Below, piece by piece: positions 33,804-42,973 of a stretch of 64,000 bases of DNA. Each line of letters starts with the position of its first letter. The stretch's first letter is position 1. The position numbers were made by a program, and so were the translations under genes. The DNA is from Paenibacillus planticolens. Its GTDB lineage: Bacteria > Bacillota > Bacilli > Paenibacillales > NBRC-103111. Under the pieces are notes generated by a model. The model worked only from the letters and a program-made list of their open reading frames with translations, did not search any database and was not told the origin of the DNA. The stretch is taken from the NCBI RefSeq assembly GCF_013141725.1, contig NZ_WHNZ01000045.1, forward strand, positions 301,722 to 365,721, written 5' to 3'.

Positions 33804-35231
33804 CTAGAGCTTCTTAAGAGAAATCATCATACGAGTCCCTTCTCCTACAACGCTCTTTGCCCATATTGTCCCTTCGTGCCCTTCTACAATTTGCTTGGCA
33901 ATTGCAAGGCCTAGTCCGCTGCCGCTTTTTCTTGAAGGATCTACCTGATAAAATCGTTCAAAAATATAGGGAAGCTTGTCCTCGGGAATTCCTCTCCCGT
34001 TATCTTTAATTTCTATAATTGCAGATGTTCGTGTTTCCCTTAGTATAATGGCAATCTTCCCGTTCGCCTTTTCTGCATACATCACCGCATTATCAAGAAT
34101 GTTCTGTATGACCCTCCTGAATCTTTCGCGATCGATTAGAACTTTGACAGGCTTCTCTAATTCAGTGATTAATGCTAAGGATACTCCGGCCTTTTCACTT
34201 TCATACTTATGATCCGCGACACAATCCTCAAAATAACTGGCCAAATCGCTCTTCTCAAAATGATAAGGAAGCTGGTTCAAATCAAGTTTGGAGTATAAAA
34301 GAAGATCGTCAATCATCGCGTTCACCAGAATAGCTTTGGATCGCGCCGTTTCCAGGTACTCCTCCAGCTTCTCAGGCGTCTTGGCTACCCCATCTATAAT
34401 GCCCTCAATATAGCCTTTGATGGAGGTAACAGGCGTCTTTAAATCATGTGAAATGCTTGAAACCAGAAACTTCCGGTTATCGTCATATTTTTGCTGTAAA
34501 TAGACCGATTCCTTCAGCTTAATCCTCATACTCTCCAGGGCTATGCACAATTCACTAACTTCTCCTTCGCCCTCTTCCGCGATCCCATTGCTTAAATCCC
34601 CTTGGCTGATCTTTATAGCGGCGTCCTTCAATCTGGCAATCGGCAAAATAATTCCACGTGAGAACTTGTACGAAACCCAAAAATTCAGCAGCAGAAAAAC
34701 AACAGCGAAAAAGCCGAACGTAAAAACGCCAAGCAGCATATAAAAGCTTGTCTTCAGCTTGATTGGCGCAAGCAGCAGCAGAATACCCGTATCGCCGGAT
34801 GGAAGTTTATAATCCGCTCGGGTGAACGTGTAGATCTTGCCATCGAGCTCAAGCTCGCTCCGGTTAGAACCATCTCCGGACAGCATTAGACTTTTCTCAA
34901 TATCAATCTTGTTAAAATTTTGTGTAGCGTACAGAACTTCTCTATTTACAATAATAATCGCACTGGCATCCAAAGCTTTAACCCGATCAGAGAGCTGCTG
35001 CTGATAGTTATGATCCATGAGTTGCTCGAATTTGAGGGTCTGCGCTTCTCTTTGGATTTCGCTGATCGCCGCCCTCGCTTCAAACACCTTTTGAAACTCT
35101 TTCATTCCGGCTTCGCGGCCAAAAACCTTCGTATACGCAGCAACGAATATGATTACGGCCAGCATCGTCAAACCAATGGATAGCAGTACAGACAGCGCAT
35201 TCATCGTGAAAAAACGTTTGGTTAAGTGCAT
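33804..35231 (-). CDS. Sensor histidine kinase
   Basis: 475 residues from ATG 35231 (AAGGA 7 nt upstream). Two TM segments (about 10-35 and 160-185) frame an extracytoplasmic domain of about 120 residues, then HAMP, HisKA with SISHDLKTPVTS and HATPase with NILDNAVMYA, DNGRGIPE and GSGLGLAIAK. A substantial extracytoplasmic domain argues against a BceS-type intramembrane sensor. Partner of the regulator at 33091. Confidence 0.93.
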   Translation of the reverse strand: MHLTKRFFTMNALSVLLSIGLTMLAVIIFVAAYTKVFGREAGMKEFQKVFEARAAISEIQREAQTLKFEQLMDHNYQQQLSDRVKALDASAIIIVNREVLYATQNFNKIDIEKSLMLSGDGSNRSELELDGKIYTFTRADYKLPSGDTGILLLLAPIKLKTSFYMLLGVFTFGFFAVVFLLLNFWVSYKFSRGIILPIARLKDAAIKISQGDLSNGIAEEGEGEVSELCIALESMRIKLKESVYLQQKYDDNRKFLVSSISHDLKTPVTSIKGYIEGIIDGVAKTPEKLEEYLETARSKAILVNAMIDDLLLYSKLDLNQLPYHFEKSDLASYFEDCVADHKYESEKAGVSLALITELEKPVKVLIDRERFRRVIQNILDNAVMYAEKANGKIAIILRETRTSAIIEIKDNGRGIPEDKLPYIFERFYQVDPSRKSGSGLGLAIAKQIVEGHEGTIWAKSVVGEGTRMMISLKKL

Positions 35232-35244
35232 GTTTATTCCTTTC

Positions 35245-35997
35245 TTATATATCCTTACTGTCAAACAAATAATACCCTGTAGTAAATAACATGATACCAC
35301 AGCCTGACATGATTAATATCTGACGGAATATCTTAAACATATTGATCGATTCAGAAAGCCATAGCGTGTACCAGTCAAACATCGACGTAATGAAAAAACT
35401 CGAATAGGATGAAAACACTATTCCTAAAAAATTAAACCCGATAAACACAAGAATCGAAAGGAAAAAGACGGCTAGTCCTCCCTGAATCACATTAGACAAC
35501 AGGACTACGATAAGTGCAAACACGAATACAGGAAAAAATGTTAAACCATAGGATAAGAACACCTTTACGATTCCCATAAAGCTCGCAGATGTGGGATTAA
35601 ATACGAATCCTACAAGCAGAGAAAGCAGCATAACAAACAAAAGGTTCCCCGCAATAAACAAAGCTAAATTTAATACCTTCGCACTAAAAACGCCGAATCG
35701 GGAGACCGGCCTTAAAAGTGTTATTTTCATTGTATTCGATGAAGACTCACCGTTAAACATATCGATCGCTACAAAAATAGCAAACAGCGGCAACAACGTA
35801 TAAGTAATAAACGATAAAACCACTATTGGAAATTCGGCACTCCCTACAACCCTTAATCCAAGGCCATGTTTAATCGTCGTTACGGCAAGCTGCCCAATAA
35901 TTACGGCAAGAACGGACAAAATTGCGGCTGCCATTATTTTTTTCTTTTTTAACAACTTTACCGATTCATTCCTAAACGCAGCGTTAAACCCGCCCAT
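35245..35997 (-). CDS. ABC-2 type permease
   Basis: 250 residues from ATG 35997 (GAGGTGG upstream), about six hydrophobic segments, with an N-terminal amphipathic start (FNAAFRNESVKLLKKKK) typical of ABC-2 permeases of the BcrB/NatB kind. The start overlaps the ATPase stop by 14 nt. Substrate unknown; likely an antimicrobial or lipid-like compound. Confidence 0.88.
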   Translation of the reverse strand: MGGFNAAFRNESVKLLKKKKIMAAAILSVLAVIIGQLAVTTIKHGLGLRVVGSAEFPIVVLSFITYTLLPLFAIFVAIDMFNGESSSNTMKITLLRPVSRFGVFSAKVLNLALFIAGNLLFVMLLSLLVGFVFNPTSASFMGIVKVFLSYGLTFFPVFVFALIVVLLSNVIQGGLAVFFLSILVFIGFNFLGIVFSSYSSFFITSMFDWYTLWLSESINMFKIFRQILIMSGCGIMLFTTGYYLFDSKDI

Positions 35998-36712
35998 TCC
36001 TGTCCACCTCACTAACAAAAAAGTTTTCAAGCGAAGAATAATATGAAAGGATATTCTGGGTATATTCTACGTTTACAAGCTTGCCTCCGTAAATAATCCC
36101 AATCCTAGTGCACGTTAGTTCCACATCATGGATCAAGTGGCTGGAAATAAAAAAGGTCGTACCTTCTTCCTGAGAAAGCTGTTTGATCAATTTCCTCATT
36201 TCCAGCATCCCCTCGACATCAAGTCCGTTTAAAGGCTCGTCCAAAATTAGCAGTTTTGGTTTCGACAATATGGCGGCCGCGATCCCCAGCCTCTGTTTCA
36301 TCCCTAGTGAAAATTTTTGGGATTTTTCATTTTTATATTTCAACATGCCTGTTATCTCCAGACATTGGTCAATTCGTTTCTGATCAACTTCCGGATAAAA
36401 CCTTGCGAACAATTTCAGATTTTCATTTGCTGTTAAGTATGGATAGGATTCTGCAGTTTCAATCATACAGCCTACATGCTTCATAGCATTGACATAGTCC
36501 TCTGAAATACTGGCGCCGAAAATCTTCACATCGCCACGGTCCGGCTTCATGAGTCCCGTTATCATCTTCATGGCTGTCGTCTTCCCTGCGCCGTTAGGTC
36601 CCAAAAAACCGAAGATATCTCCTTGATCCACTTCTAAGTTCAGCTCGGTGATTCCCCGGCCATTTTTAAATGATTTGGTTAATCCGCTTATTTCAATCGC
36701 CTTGACTGTCAA
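35984..36712 (-). CDS. ABC transporter ATPase, BcrA-like
   Basis: 242 residues with Walker A GPNGAGKTT, signature FSLGMKQR, Walker B LLILDEPLNGLD and switch His (SSHLIHD). It energises the permease at 35245. Overlap of stop and start indicates coupled translation. Confidence 0.93.
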   Translation of the reverse strand: MTVKAIEISGLTKSFKNGRGITELNLEVDQGDIFGFLGPNGAGKTTAMKMITGLMKPDRGDVKIFGASISEDYVNAMKHVGCMIETAESYPYLTANENLKLFARFYPEVDQKRIDQCLEITGMLKYKNEKSQKFSLGMKQRLGIAAAILSKPKLLILDEPLNGLDVEGMLEMRKLIKQLSQEEGTTFFISSHLIHDVELTCTRIGIIYGGKLVNVEYTQNILSYYSSLENFFVSEVDRNGRV

Positions 36713-36774
36713 CTTGTATCAGCTCCCGTAAAAATGCTCAGGAAGCCGCATCCGCAGCCTCCTGAACTTCTGTT

Positions 36775-38016
36775 TTATTCAAATGTGCGATTAAATTCGC
36801 CGTCGTAATAAGGTTTGAATTCGGATCTGTACGAATTCTCGTTAATAATCTCAATATTCATTTCAAAATAAATCTTGCCTGAATTGCTTTGATGGATCGA
36901 ACCGTTTTTCTGTTCACCCTTTTCATTCTTATACGTGAACGTTGTAGACGTCGACGGATTGTACTCAAAATCAAATGCATCTTTATCTGGATATTGGCTC
37001 TCATAACCAGGATTAACGGTTTCGGAATATTTTCCTGTTACTTTACCGTCGTCTACGCTTGTGATTTCAACTGTTCTCTCGCCGATTTTTACAAACTTGC
37101 CGTCTTTCTCCATGACGATATTGTTTTTATATGTTCCCACGTACTTGCTGCTAAATCCTCCCGAATAGTTTACCTTTTCAACGTTTGCACCTGTCAGGTC
37201 CGGCGCGGCAATTTTCGTATTGCCAATCTCAGAAAGCTTTACCATGATATTCAGGTTCAAGTTATGCTCAGTGCCGTTTTTATCTTTTCCTGAAAGCGTG
37301 ATATCACCCGTGATATTTTCCAGATAGCCTGCTTTATTTTCGACCGCCGAACCTACAACCTTTTTCACAAAAACATCGCTCTCTATGTCTGGAAAACCTT
37401 TGTCCTTATTCAGCATCTGCTTAATGCCAAAGGATGAGACGGCATTCATGAGGGCCGGTACCTGCGCTTCAGACAAGCTGCCCGCATATACTTTTCCGCC
37501 ATTTTGCCCTTCCTCTACTTGCACATAGTCTTTCAGACCGCCAACCACGGCATCAACAATCTTCTCGATTTCCTGTGCGCCCTTCTCTTTGAACGGATTG
37601 TTGAACTCGGCAGGCCCTTTCCTATTCACATTAGCCGGATATTCTGTGACATAGTAAGTATTGTCCGTTCCGTTTTTATAAACGGACTGCTTTTTATCGG
37701 AATATGTGTACCTGGAGGTCGTTTCGCCTTTTGCGGTTTTAGTCGCCGTATTGTCTTCCTGCATTTGCTTTTCCATATCCATTTTTTGGGTGGAGGAAGA
37801 CTGAAGAAGAGTTTGATCGTTATCTTTCAATGTATACAGTGTCTCAATCGTATAATTCTTCAAATCCTTTTCCATAAGTGTTGCGGTATTTTTGACTGAA
37901 CCTTTCAACCGGTCATACCCGGACCCAAGCAGGGTATCGGCGAATGCGGTAGATACGAATAAACAGGCTCCAATCGTAAATGAAAGTACGGTCACTGATT
38001 TTTTACTAAGTTTCAT
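36775..38016 (-). CDS. Exported protein of unknown function in ABC/two-component operon
   Basis: 413 residues from ATG 38016 (AGGAG 7 nt upstream). Signal peptide KKSVTVLSFTIGACLFVSTAFA with a probable type I cleavage site. The mature part has no Cys lipobox; it is strand-rich with a region typical of extracytoplasmic ligand or membrane-lipid binding, but no named family is recognised. It is the first gene of the five-gene operon and may supply a ligand-binding or sensing function. Confidence 0.75.
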   Translation of the reverse strand: MKLSKKSVTVLSFTIGACLFVSTAFADTLLGSGYDRLKGSVKNTATLMEKDLKNYTIETLYTLKDNDQTLLQSSSTQKMDMEKQMQEDNTATKTAKGETTSRYTYSDKKQSVYKNGTDNTYYVTEYPANVNRKGPAEFNNPFKEKGAQEIEKIVDAVVGGLKDYVQVEEGQNGGKVYAGSLSEAQVPALMNAVSSFGIKQMLNKDKGFPDIESDVFVKKVVGSAVENKAGYLENITGDITLSGKDKNGTEHNLNLNIMVKLSEIGNTKIAAPDLTGANVEKVNYSGGFSSKYVGTYKNNIVMEKDGKFVKIGERTVEITSVDDGKVTGKYSETVNPGYESQYPDKDAFDFEYNPSTSTTFTYKNEKGEQKNGSIHQSNSGKIYFEMNIEIINENSYRSEFKPYYDGEFNRTFE

Positions 38017-38212
38017 CTCGGTTCTCCTTTTAAAAAACAATGTACGGGAAACGTTTCCTTACTATTTATTGTAATATAAGCTTATTGAATACATCTAAAT
38101 GGATTATTAACAAACTATTAACTCTTATTCGGCCGTTTTTTTGCTCTTTCCGTTCTACTAGCTTTCCTCTATAATTTACTATATCTACCATCCTTTCAGT
38201 GAGGTGAGTTCT

Positions 38213-39586
38213 TTGAACGAAAATAACGATAAACAACGTGAGGGCGCGCTTGCTGATTTGAATCCTTCCCATCAGGATCAGAGTTCCCCCTCTTTTAGCC
38301 GTAGAAAACTGCTCTCTTCGCTTGGCGCTGCAGGTCTCGCCTTAGCAGCAGGAGACTTGTTCTCGAACAGTTCCACTGCTCAAGCGGCGGTACCATCATC
38401 TACCCTTATCTACAATGTCAAAGATTTCGGAGCCAGCGGCAACCGCCGCTACGATGAAGACGACGCTCCCTATATTCAAAGCGCAATCGATACGGCTGCG
38501 GCTTCCGGCGGAATTGTCTTCATCCCCCCAGGAATGTACTCTCTTAAACTTCCGCTGCGCGTAAGCTCCAATGTCACGATTATGGGTGCCGGCAGCAACA
38601 GCATTCTTCGTTCGTTCGCCAACAAATTTGGCCTCTTTAATTTAACTGCTGTTCAACATGTGCGCATACAAAGTCTTGCATTTCAAGGAACAGGCTCATA
38701 CGGAGGTTCTTCGATTCCTATCGCAGAAAGCGGAATCTCGTTGATCCAAGCAACGGATATCCATATTTCAGATTGTACGTTTTCCATGATCGACAATGGC
38801 GTCAAATCTCAAGATTCGAGCCGTGTCACTATTGAGAGTTGCTTGTTTGATTCATTAATCGGAGCGCTGGATTACGATACACAAGGGTTCGGCATCTGGT
38901 GCAGCAATGGTGCAGATCATCAGATCGTACATAATCAATTCTCGACGATGTTCCAATCTCCCATTTTTTTAACCAATGGCAGCCGCCAGTGTTATATCGC
39001 TCGTAACCGCATGCAAAAATGCTTTCAATCCGGGATTGAACTCCTTTCCAAACCGAAAGAAAAGCCATGCTCTTTTAATACTATTTCAGATAACATCATG
39101 GAGGCATTCGCTAATTCAAGCGGAAGTACGGGATATACATTCGGTGTACGTCTCAGAGGAAACTGTGTATCTAATAGTATAATGAACAATATAATGAGCG
39201 AAATCGACGATGTTGGCATTCAGCTAATCGGCAGCGCAGACGTTAAACTGGAGCGGCCTCGCTGCAATCATATCTCGCATAACCAGCTCGCCAACATTGG
39301 TGATTCCGCTATAGTTCTCATCAATGCTTACGATAACCGTGTTGGGCAAAATATCGTCCGCGATGTGAAGATCGACGGTATTCGGATTGCGTCCAATGGA
39401 AAGGAAAGCGGCTCCTATTCGGATCGTAATCACCTAGCGGGCAATAGCCTCATTCGCTGCAACAAAGCCCCTATCCGAATCGCTGACGCGAACTGCCGGG
39501 AAACCGTACTTTTCGGTAATTTGGGTTCGAATAATGGTGATAAAGTGATAGATAAAGGCACAGATTCAGCAACTTCCTCTTTATAA
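38213..39586 (+). CDS. Exported right-handed beta-helix (pectate-lyase-like) protein
   Basis: 457 residues from TTG 38213 (GAGGTGA 6 nt upstream). A twin-arginine signal FSRRKLLSSLGAAGLALAAG near residues 30-50 is followed by the pectate lyase superfamily entry YNVKDFGASG and AIDTAAASGGIVFIPPGMY, then many parallel beta-helix turns. Likely a folded exported polysaccharide-active or -binding protein; catalytic residues were not identified. Its start region is divergent from the secreted-protein operon. Confidence 0.85.
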   Translation: MNENNDKQREGALADLNPSHQDQSSPSFSRRKLLSSLGAAGLALAAGDLFSNSSTAQAAVPSSTLIYNVKDFGASGNRRYDEDDAPYIQSAIDTAAASGGIVFIPPGMYSLKLPLRVSSNVTIMGAGSNSILRSFANKFGLFNLTAVQHVRIQSLAFQGTGSYGGSSIPIAESGISLIQATDIHISDCTFSMIDNGVKSQDSSRVTIESCLFDSLIGALDYDTQGFGIWCSNGADHQIVHNQFSTMFQSPIFLTNGSRQCYIARNRMQKCFQSGIELLSKPKEKPCSFNTISDNIMEAFANSSGSTGYTFGVRLRGNCVSNSIMNNIMSEIDDVGIQLIGSADVKLERPRCNHISHNQLANIGDSAIVLINAYDNRVGQNIVRDVKIDGIRIASNGKESGSYSDRNHLAGNSLIRCNKAPIRIADANCRETVLFGNLGSNNGDKVIDKGTDSATSSL

Positions 39587-39587
39587 A

Positions 39588-39629
39588 AGAAGGCCGTACA
39601 GCTAAACTAAGCTGCACGGCCTTCTTCTT
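39588..39629. terminator. Bidirectional terminator
   Basis: AGAAGGCCGT-a-CAGCT pairs with AGCTG-c-ACGGCCTTCT, with T-rich tails on both strands. It overlaps the stop of the lipoprotein gene at 39628. Confidence 0.88.
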
Positions 39630-40062
39630 ATTTCTGATATACTCTCTTCTCCGAAATCTTCCCGTCCGAAAAAAATACGATCTGCATATAGTACCCTGGT
39701 TGATTAGAAATCGCAAAATCATACGTCTTCTTGCCGTTCTCATCTTTGACCAGCTTGCCTTTGGCTCCTGTCTCCTTCACCAAATCATCATACGTACTTG
39801 TCATGCTTATCTTATCGGCCTGCTCCTTCGTAATCTGAGGAAGCGGCTCTTCCTTTGGCGTGTCCTTGCTGCCAGCCGCAGGCGTGGCTGTAGCTGTTGT
39901 CCCTCCACTCGTTCCGTTTGTCGCGCTAGGCGTCCCAGAAGCCCCTGCAGAAGGCGCTACGGTCGCTCCCGTTGTTGGACTAGGGGTTGCACCCTCATTC
40001 TTTTTAGCGCATCCTGTGGCGACTAAGGCCAGTACCAAAAACATCATCAACCAACTTCTCAT
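39628..40062 (-). CDS. Lipoprotein with Thr/Ala/Ser-rich linker
   Basis: 144 residues: lipoprotein signal MRSWLMMFLVLALVATGC (lipobox ATGC), a low-complexity linker rich in T, A, P, S, then a small C-terminal domain (EQADKISMTSTYDDLVKETG ... YYMQIVFF) resembling the SmpA/BamE-like or DUF3862-type fold seen in such lipoproteins. Function unknown. Confidence 0.75.
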   Translation of the reverse strand: MRSWLMMFLVLALVATGCAKKNEGATPSPTTGATVAPSAGASGTPSATNGTSGGTTATATPAAGSKDTPKEEPLPQITKEQADKISMTSTYDDLVKETGAKGKLVKDENGKKTYDFAISNQPGYYMQIVFFSDGKISEKRVYQK

Positions 40063-40160
40063 TACGCTTACCTCCTTCGTGTTGCCAAACGCAGATTTGA
40101 GCTTATTTTGCTTTTATTTCAACCTTTTTATCCCTGCACGACGGACAAAAGACCATAAGC

Positions 40161-40197
40161 AAAAAAGCTTTCTACATCCTTCCAGACGTAAAAAGCT
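40161..40197 (-). terminator. Terminator-like hairpin left of parS variant
   Basis: Minus strand AAGCTTT-t-TAC-g-TC pairs with GA-t-GTA-g-AAAGCTT followed by TTTTGC. Confidence 0.55.
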
Positions 40198-40204
40198 TCT
40201 AAAT

Positions 40205-40220
40205 TGTTTCACGTGGAACT
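40205..40220. promoter_or_regulatory. parS: parS-like site (one mismatch)
   Basis: TGTTTCACGTGGAACT differs at the last base from the inverse of TGTTCCACGTGAAACA. It lies between two terminators. Confidence 0.7.
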
Positions 40221-40232
40221 CAATTAGGTATT

Positions 40233-40254
40233 AAAAAAAGCCTCCCGCATAGGC
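40233..40254 (-). terminator. Terminator of tRNA-Ser
   Basis: GCCT/AGGC stem with GC-rich loop followed on the minus strand by seven T. Confidence 0.7.
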
Positions 40255-40281
40255 AGAAGACTTTCATTATCACAGCTTGTA

Positions 40282-40369
40282 CGGAAAGAGTGGGATTCGA
40301 ACCCACGCACGCCTCGCGACGCCTAGCTGATTTCGAGTCAGCCCCCTTGGGCCTCTTGGGTACCTTTCC
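40282..40369 (-). tRNA. tRNA-Ser (anticodon CGA)
   Basis: 88 nt. Acceptor GGAAAGG pairs with TCTTTCC with discriminator G; anticodon stem GCTGA/TCAGC with loop CTCGAAA; long variable arm typical of Ser; T-arm GTGGG-TTCGAAT-CCCAC. CCA is not encoded. Reads UCG codons. Confidence 0.95.
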
Positions 40370-40440
40370 AATAAAACGCGAGAACAGGATTCATTATATC
40401 AAAAATTCTCCGCTCTCGCAAGTGCTTTTCCACATCAATT

Positions 40441-40656
40441 TTAAGTCGTTTCTTCCGCTTGATCTGCGTTGGATCGAAGCACCTTTTTCAACTTGCTTTC
40501 GAACTTCGTTCTTGGAACTAGAACACTATGTTTGCAGCCTACACATTTAATTCTAATATCCATACCCATCCGTATGATTTCCATCTCATTGGTGCCACAC
40601 GGATGGGGCTTTTTCATTTGCACAATATCGCCAAGCTGATACTGCTTTTTCTCCAT
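40441..40656 (-). CDS. yyzM: DUF951 family protein (YyzM-like)
   Basis: 71 residues from ATG 40656. Pattern QLGDIVQMKKPHPCGTNEM ... IRIKCVGC gives C and C-x2-C ligands of a probable zinc-binding small beta protein. Found near the origin next to mscS and parB in Bacillales. Function unknown. Confidence 0.88.
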   Translation of the reverse strand: MEKKQYQLGDIVQMKKPHPCGTNEMEIIRMGMDIRIKCVGCKHSVLVPRTKFESKLKKVLRSNADQAEETT

Positions 40657-40675
40657 ACGTCCGTCACCGCCCTTT

Positions 40676-41518
40676 TCAGCTGCTAGTATCGATTTGCACA
40701 CTGTCGAGTCTTTTCTTAATCTCTATGTTCAAAAGTCTTGTAACATTAAACTGCCGGGTTGGTTTGCATTCCGCGATAATTCGGATTTTCAAATCCGTCG
40801 TACCCACTACTTGAACGCCAAGTACCTCGGGCTCCTTCACAATATCGTCCGTAAGCTCTTGTACATGCTTAACCGTGTCTTTGAGTATTTGCGTAGCATC
40901 GTCAATATTCAAGTGATGTGGAATCGTTACATCGACGACCGCCAGAGAATTGTAAGTGGAGAAATTGGTGACTTGTTTAATATTTCCGTTAGGAATGATA
41001 TGTACTTCACCGGTCCAACTTTTAATCCGAGTTACTCGAATTCCGATCTCCTCAACCGTACCTTTAAAAGAATCAATTTGAATAACGTCTCCTACGCCGA
41101 ACTGATCCTCAAAAATGATGAAGAAACCTGTAATAACATCCTTCACCAAACTTTGTGCTCCGAAACCTATCGCCAACCCAAGTACACCTGCCCCAGCCAG
41201 CAAAGGTCCTAAATTCAATCCCACTTGTCCAAGGATCAACATGATACAGATAAGATTTACCGTATAAGCTATTAAATTATGTATAAGGCTTCCTATCGTA
41301 TTCGTTCTGCGTCTATCAAACTTCAGCGGTGACTTATCTCTAGCAGTCATCATATGTGCAATTGTCTTATCGGCAATTTTGATGCACACTCTTGAAACAA
41401 TATAAATAAGTATAATCTTTACAACAATCCAAAATATCGAAGCTAGCATCTCGGGTTTCGTTAGATGTTCGCTAATCCACTTCGTCAAATCAGCAAAATA
41501 ATTCGTAATAAAGGCCAC
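40676..41518 (-). CDS. Small-conductance mechanosensitive channel (MscS family)
   Basis: 280 residues from GTG 41518 (GGGAGG 7 nt upstream). Three TM segments, pore helix LLAGAGVLGLAIGFGAQSLVKDV and the MscS beta domain (GDVIQIDSFKGTVEEIGIRVTRI). Releases solutes on osmotic downshift. Confidence 0.9.
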   Translation of the reverse strand: MAFITNYFADLTKWISEHLTKPEMLASIFWIVVKIILIYIVSRVCIKIADKTIAHMMTARDKSPLKFDRRRTNTIGSLIHNLIAYTVNLICIMLILGQVGLNLGPLLAGAGVLGLAIGFGAQSLVKDVITGFFIIFEDQFGVGDVIQIDSFKGTVEEIGIRVTRIKSWTGEVHIIPNGNIKQVTNFSTYNSLAVVDVTIPHHLNIDDATQILKDTVKHVQELTDDIVKEPEVLGVQVVGTTDLKIRIIAECKPTRQFNVTRLLNIEIKKRLDSVQIDTSS

Positions 41519-41534
41519 CTTTAGACCTCCCTTT

Positions 41535-41786
41535 TCATTCCATGGTAACATATTTATCTTCTTTTTTAAAATAAATGCCTCTGATTTCTACGTTTTCAGA
41601 TGCGATAATCTCTTGGACTTGTGCTAAATTCTCGCCCGGAAATTCAATAGAAAGGGCACAGCCAGCTGTAACTTCCTTCGGAGTTGGTCTGATATCGATT
41701 TCAATATCCGCATACTCTAGCAGCATCTCAGCACGCAAGGCTTGTTGCGTAGAATCGAAAGCTAATAACATAACGGAAATATTCAA
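41535..41786 (-). CDS. DUF3343 putative Se/S carrier-like protein
   Basis: 83 residues. Pattern LLAFDSTQQALRAEMLLE and RPTPKEVTAGCALSIEF with the conserved Cys fits DUF3343, small proteins often beside cysteine desulfurase family enzymes and thought to carry sulfur or selenium. Such an enzyme gene lies at 42974. Confidence 0.85.
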   Translation of the reverse strand: MNISVMLLAFDSTQQALRAEMLLEYADIEIDIRPTPKEVTAGCALSIEFPGENLAQVQEIIASENVEIRGIYFKKEDKYVTME

Positions 41787-41865
41787 GGAAAAACCCTCCT
41801 TTCCTACGTATAAATGTCTCTATCTATCCATATACTAGTAAAAAAGAAGAAGTACTTGGAGGGAT

Positions 41866-42492
41866 ATGATGAAATTCCAATATGGTTTCGACGGAATGAA
41901 AAATACGGATCTAGGCCCACTTAAAATCCAGCATACAGATGCCGATACCCCTTTTCTTCTCTCTAAGCATTTACAGAGCATTTTCAGTAAGCTACCAACC
42001 TATCAACCTATCGTTGTCATCTGTGTAGGAACCGATCGTTCCACGGGTGACTCGCTTGGACCTTTGGTTGGATCGCATTTGAACCGTACGACGAATCTTC
42101 GCAATCTTCACCTGTTCGGCACTTTAGATGAGCCGGTCCATGCCATGAACTTATCTGAAACCGTTGAGAAAGTAAACCGGGAATTCGATAACCCTTTTAT
42201 CGTTGCCGTTGATGCTTGTTTAGGTCAAGTTGCCAGCGTAGGCTGCATTCAAGTTGCTGATGGGCCGCTCAAGCCTGGTGCCGGGGTGAACAAAGATCTT
42301 CCTCCCGTTGGCAACATCCATGTGACCGGTATCGTAAACGTAGGCGGATTCATGGAATATTTCGTTTTGCAGAATACGCGGTTAAGCTTGGTTATGAATA
42401 TGGCTAACGTCATCGGTGATGCTCTTCACTTGGCTCTGCGCCGCACTCAGGCTTTCGCACCAAGCACTAAGACAGCTTTAAAGTTTGATTAA
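41866..42492 (+). CDS. yyaC: YyaC sporulation protein (DUF1256), spore protease-like fold
   Basis: 208 residues. VICVGTDRSTGDSLGPLVG and NIHVTGIVNVGGFMEYFVLQ match YyaC, a relative of the germination protease GPR produced in the forespore. Start ATG 41866 follows GGAGGGATATG. Overlaps the DUF4446 gene tail to tail by 26 bp. Confidence 0.93.
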   Translation: MMKFQYGFDGMKNTDLGPLKIQHTDADTPFLLSKHLQSIFSKLPTYQPIVVICVGTDRSTGDSLGPLVGSHLNRTTNLRNLHLFGTLDEPVHAMNLSETVEKVNREFDNPFIVAVDACLGQVASVGCIQVADGPLKPGAGVNKDLPPVGNIHVTGIVNVGGFMEYFVLQNTRLSLVMNMANVIGDALHLALRRTQAFAPSTKTALKFD

Positions 42493-42958
42493 TTGCTTCT
42501 TTTTCTTCAGGACTCAATGTAAACGTGGATTGCCCATTTTGAATCGGTTTGGCATACAAGTACATCTGCTCCCTGCTATGTATTCCTGTCAAAACAACAC
42601 CATCTTGGAATTCATCCAATATGGCAATCGTGAAGCTCAAATTACTTCCACCATCATTGAAGGCATTATAACGGTGAATGGCTACTTTGGACTTCATCTT
42701 CTTTAAGGATTGGCGAATCGTTTCAACTTGGGCTGAAGTCGTTGCTGATTCGGCCTTTTGTTCGTTGATGGCATGCTGCATTTCAACAAGGAGCTGCTCC
42801 ATGTTTTCCGACTGTGAACCGTTCATCATTTTTGTGTACCGCTTGCGCAAAGATGATAATTTTACAGAAAGGATAATCACGAAAATGAATAAAAATAAGA
42901 TTAACACATAACTAATGATTACGACAAAACTGCCATCCAAACCAAACAGTTCCCCCAT
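42467..42958 (-). CDS. DUF4446 family membrane protein
   Basis: 163 residues: one TM segment (VVIISYVLILFLFIFVIILSV), a coiled-coil stretch (about 50-100) and a C-terminal beta region (LSFTIAILDEFQDGVVLTGIHSR). Bacillales origin-region family of unknown function. Confidence 0.88.
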   Translation of the reverse strand: MGELFGLDGSFVVIISYVLILFLFIFVIILSVKLSSLRKRYTKMMNGSQSENMEQLLVEMQHAINEQKAESATTSAQVETIRQSLKKMKSKVAIHRYNAFNDGGSNLSFTIAILDEFQDGVVLTGIHSREQMYLYAKPIQNGQSTFTLSPEEKEAINQTLKLS

Positions 42959-42973
42959 GGTTGATCCCTCTTT

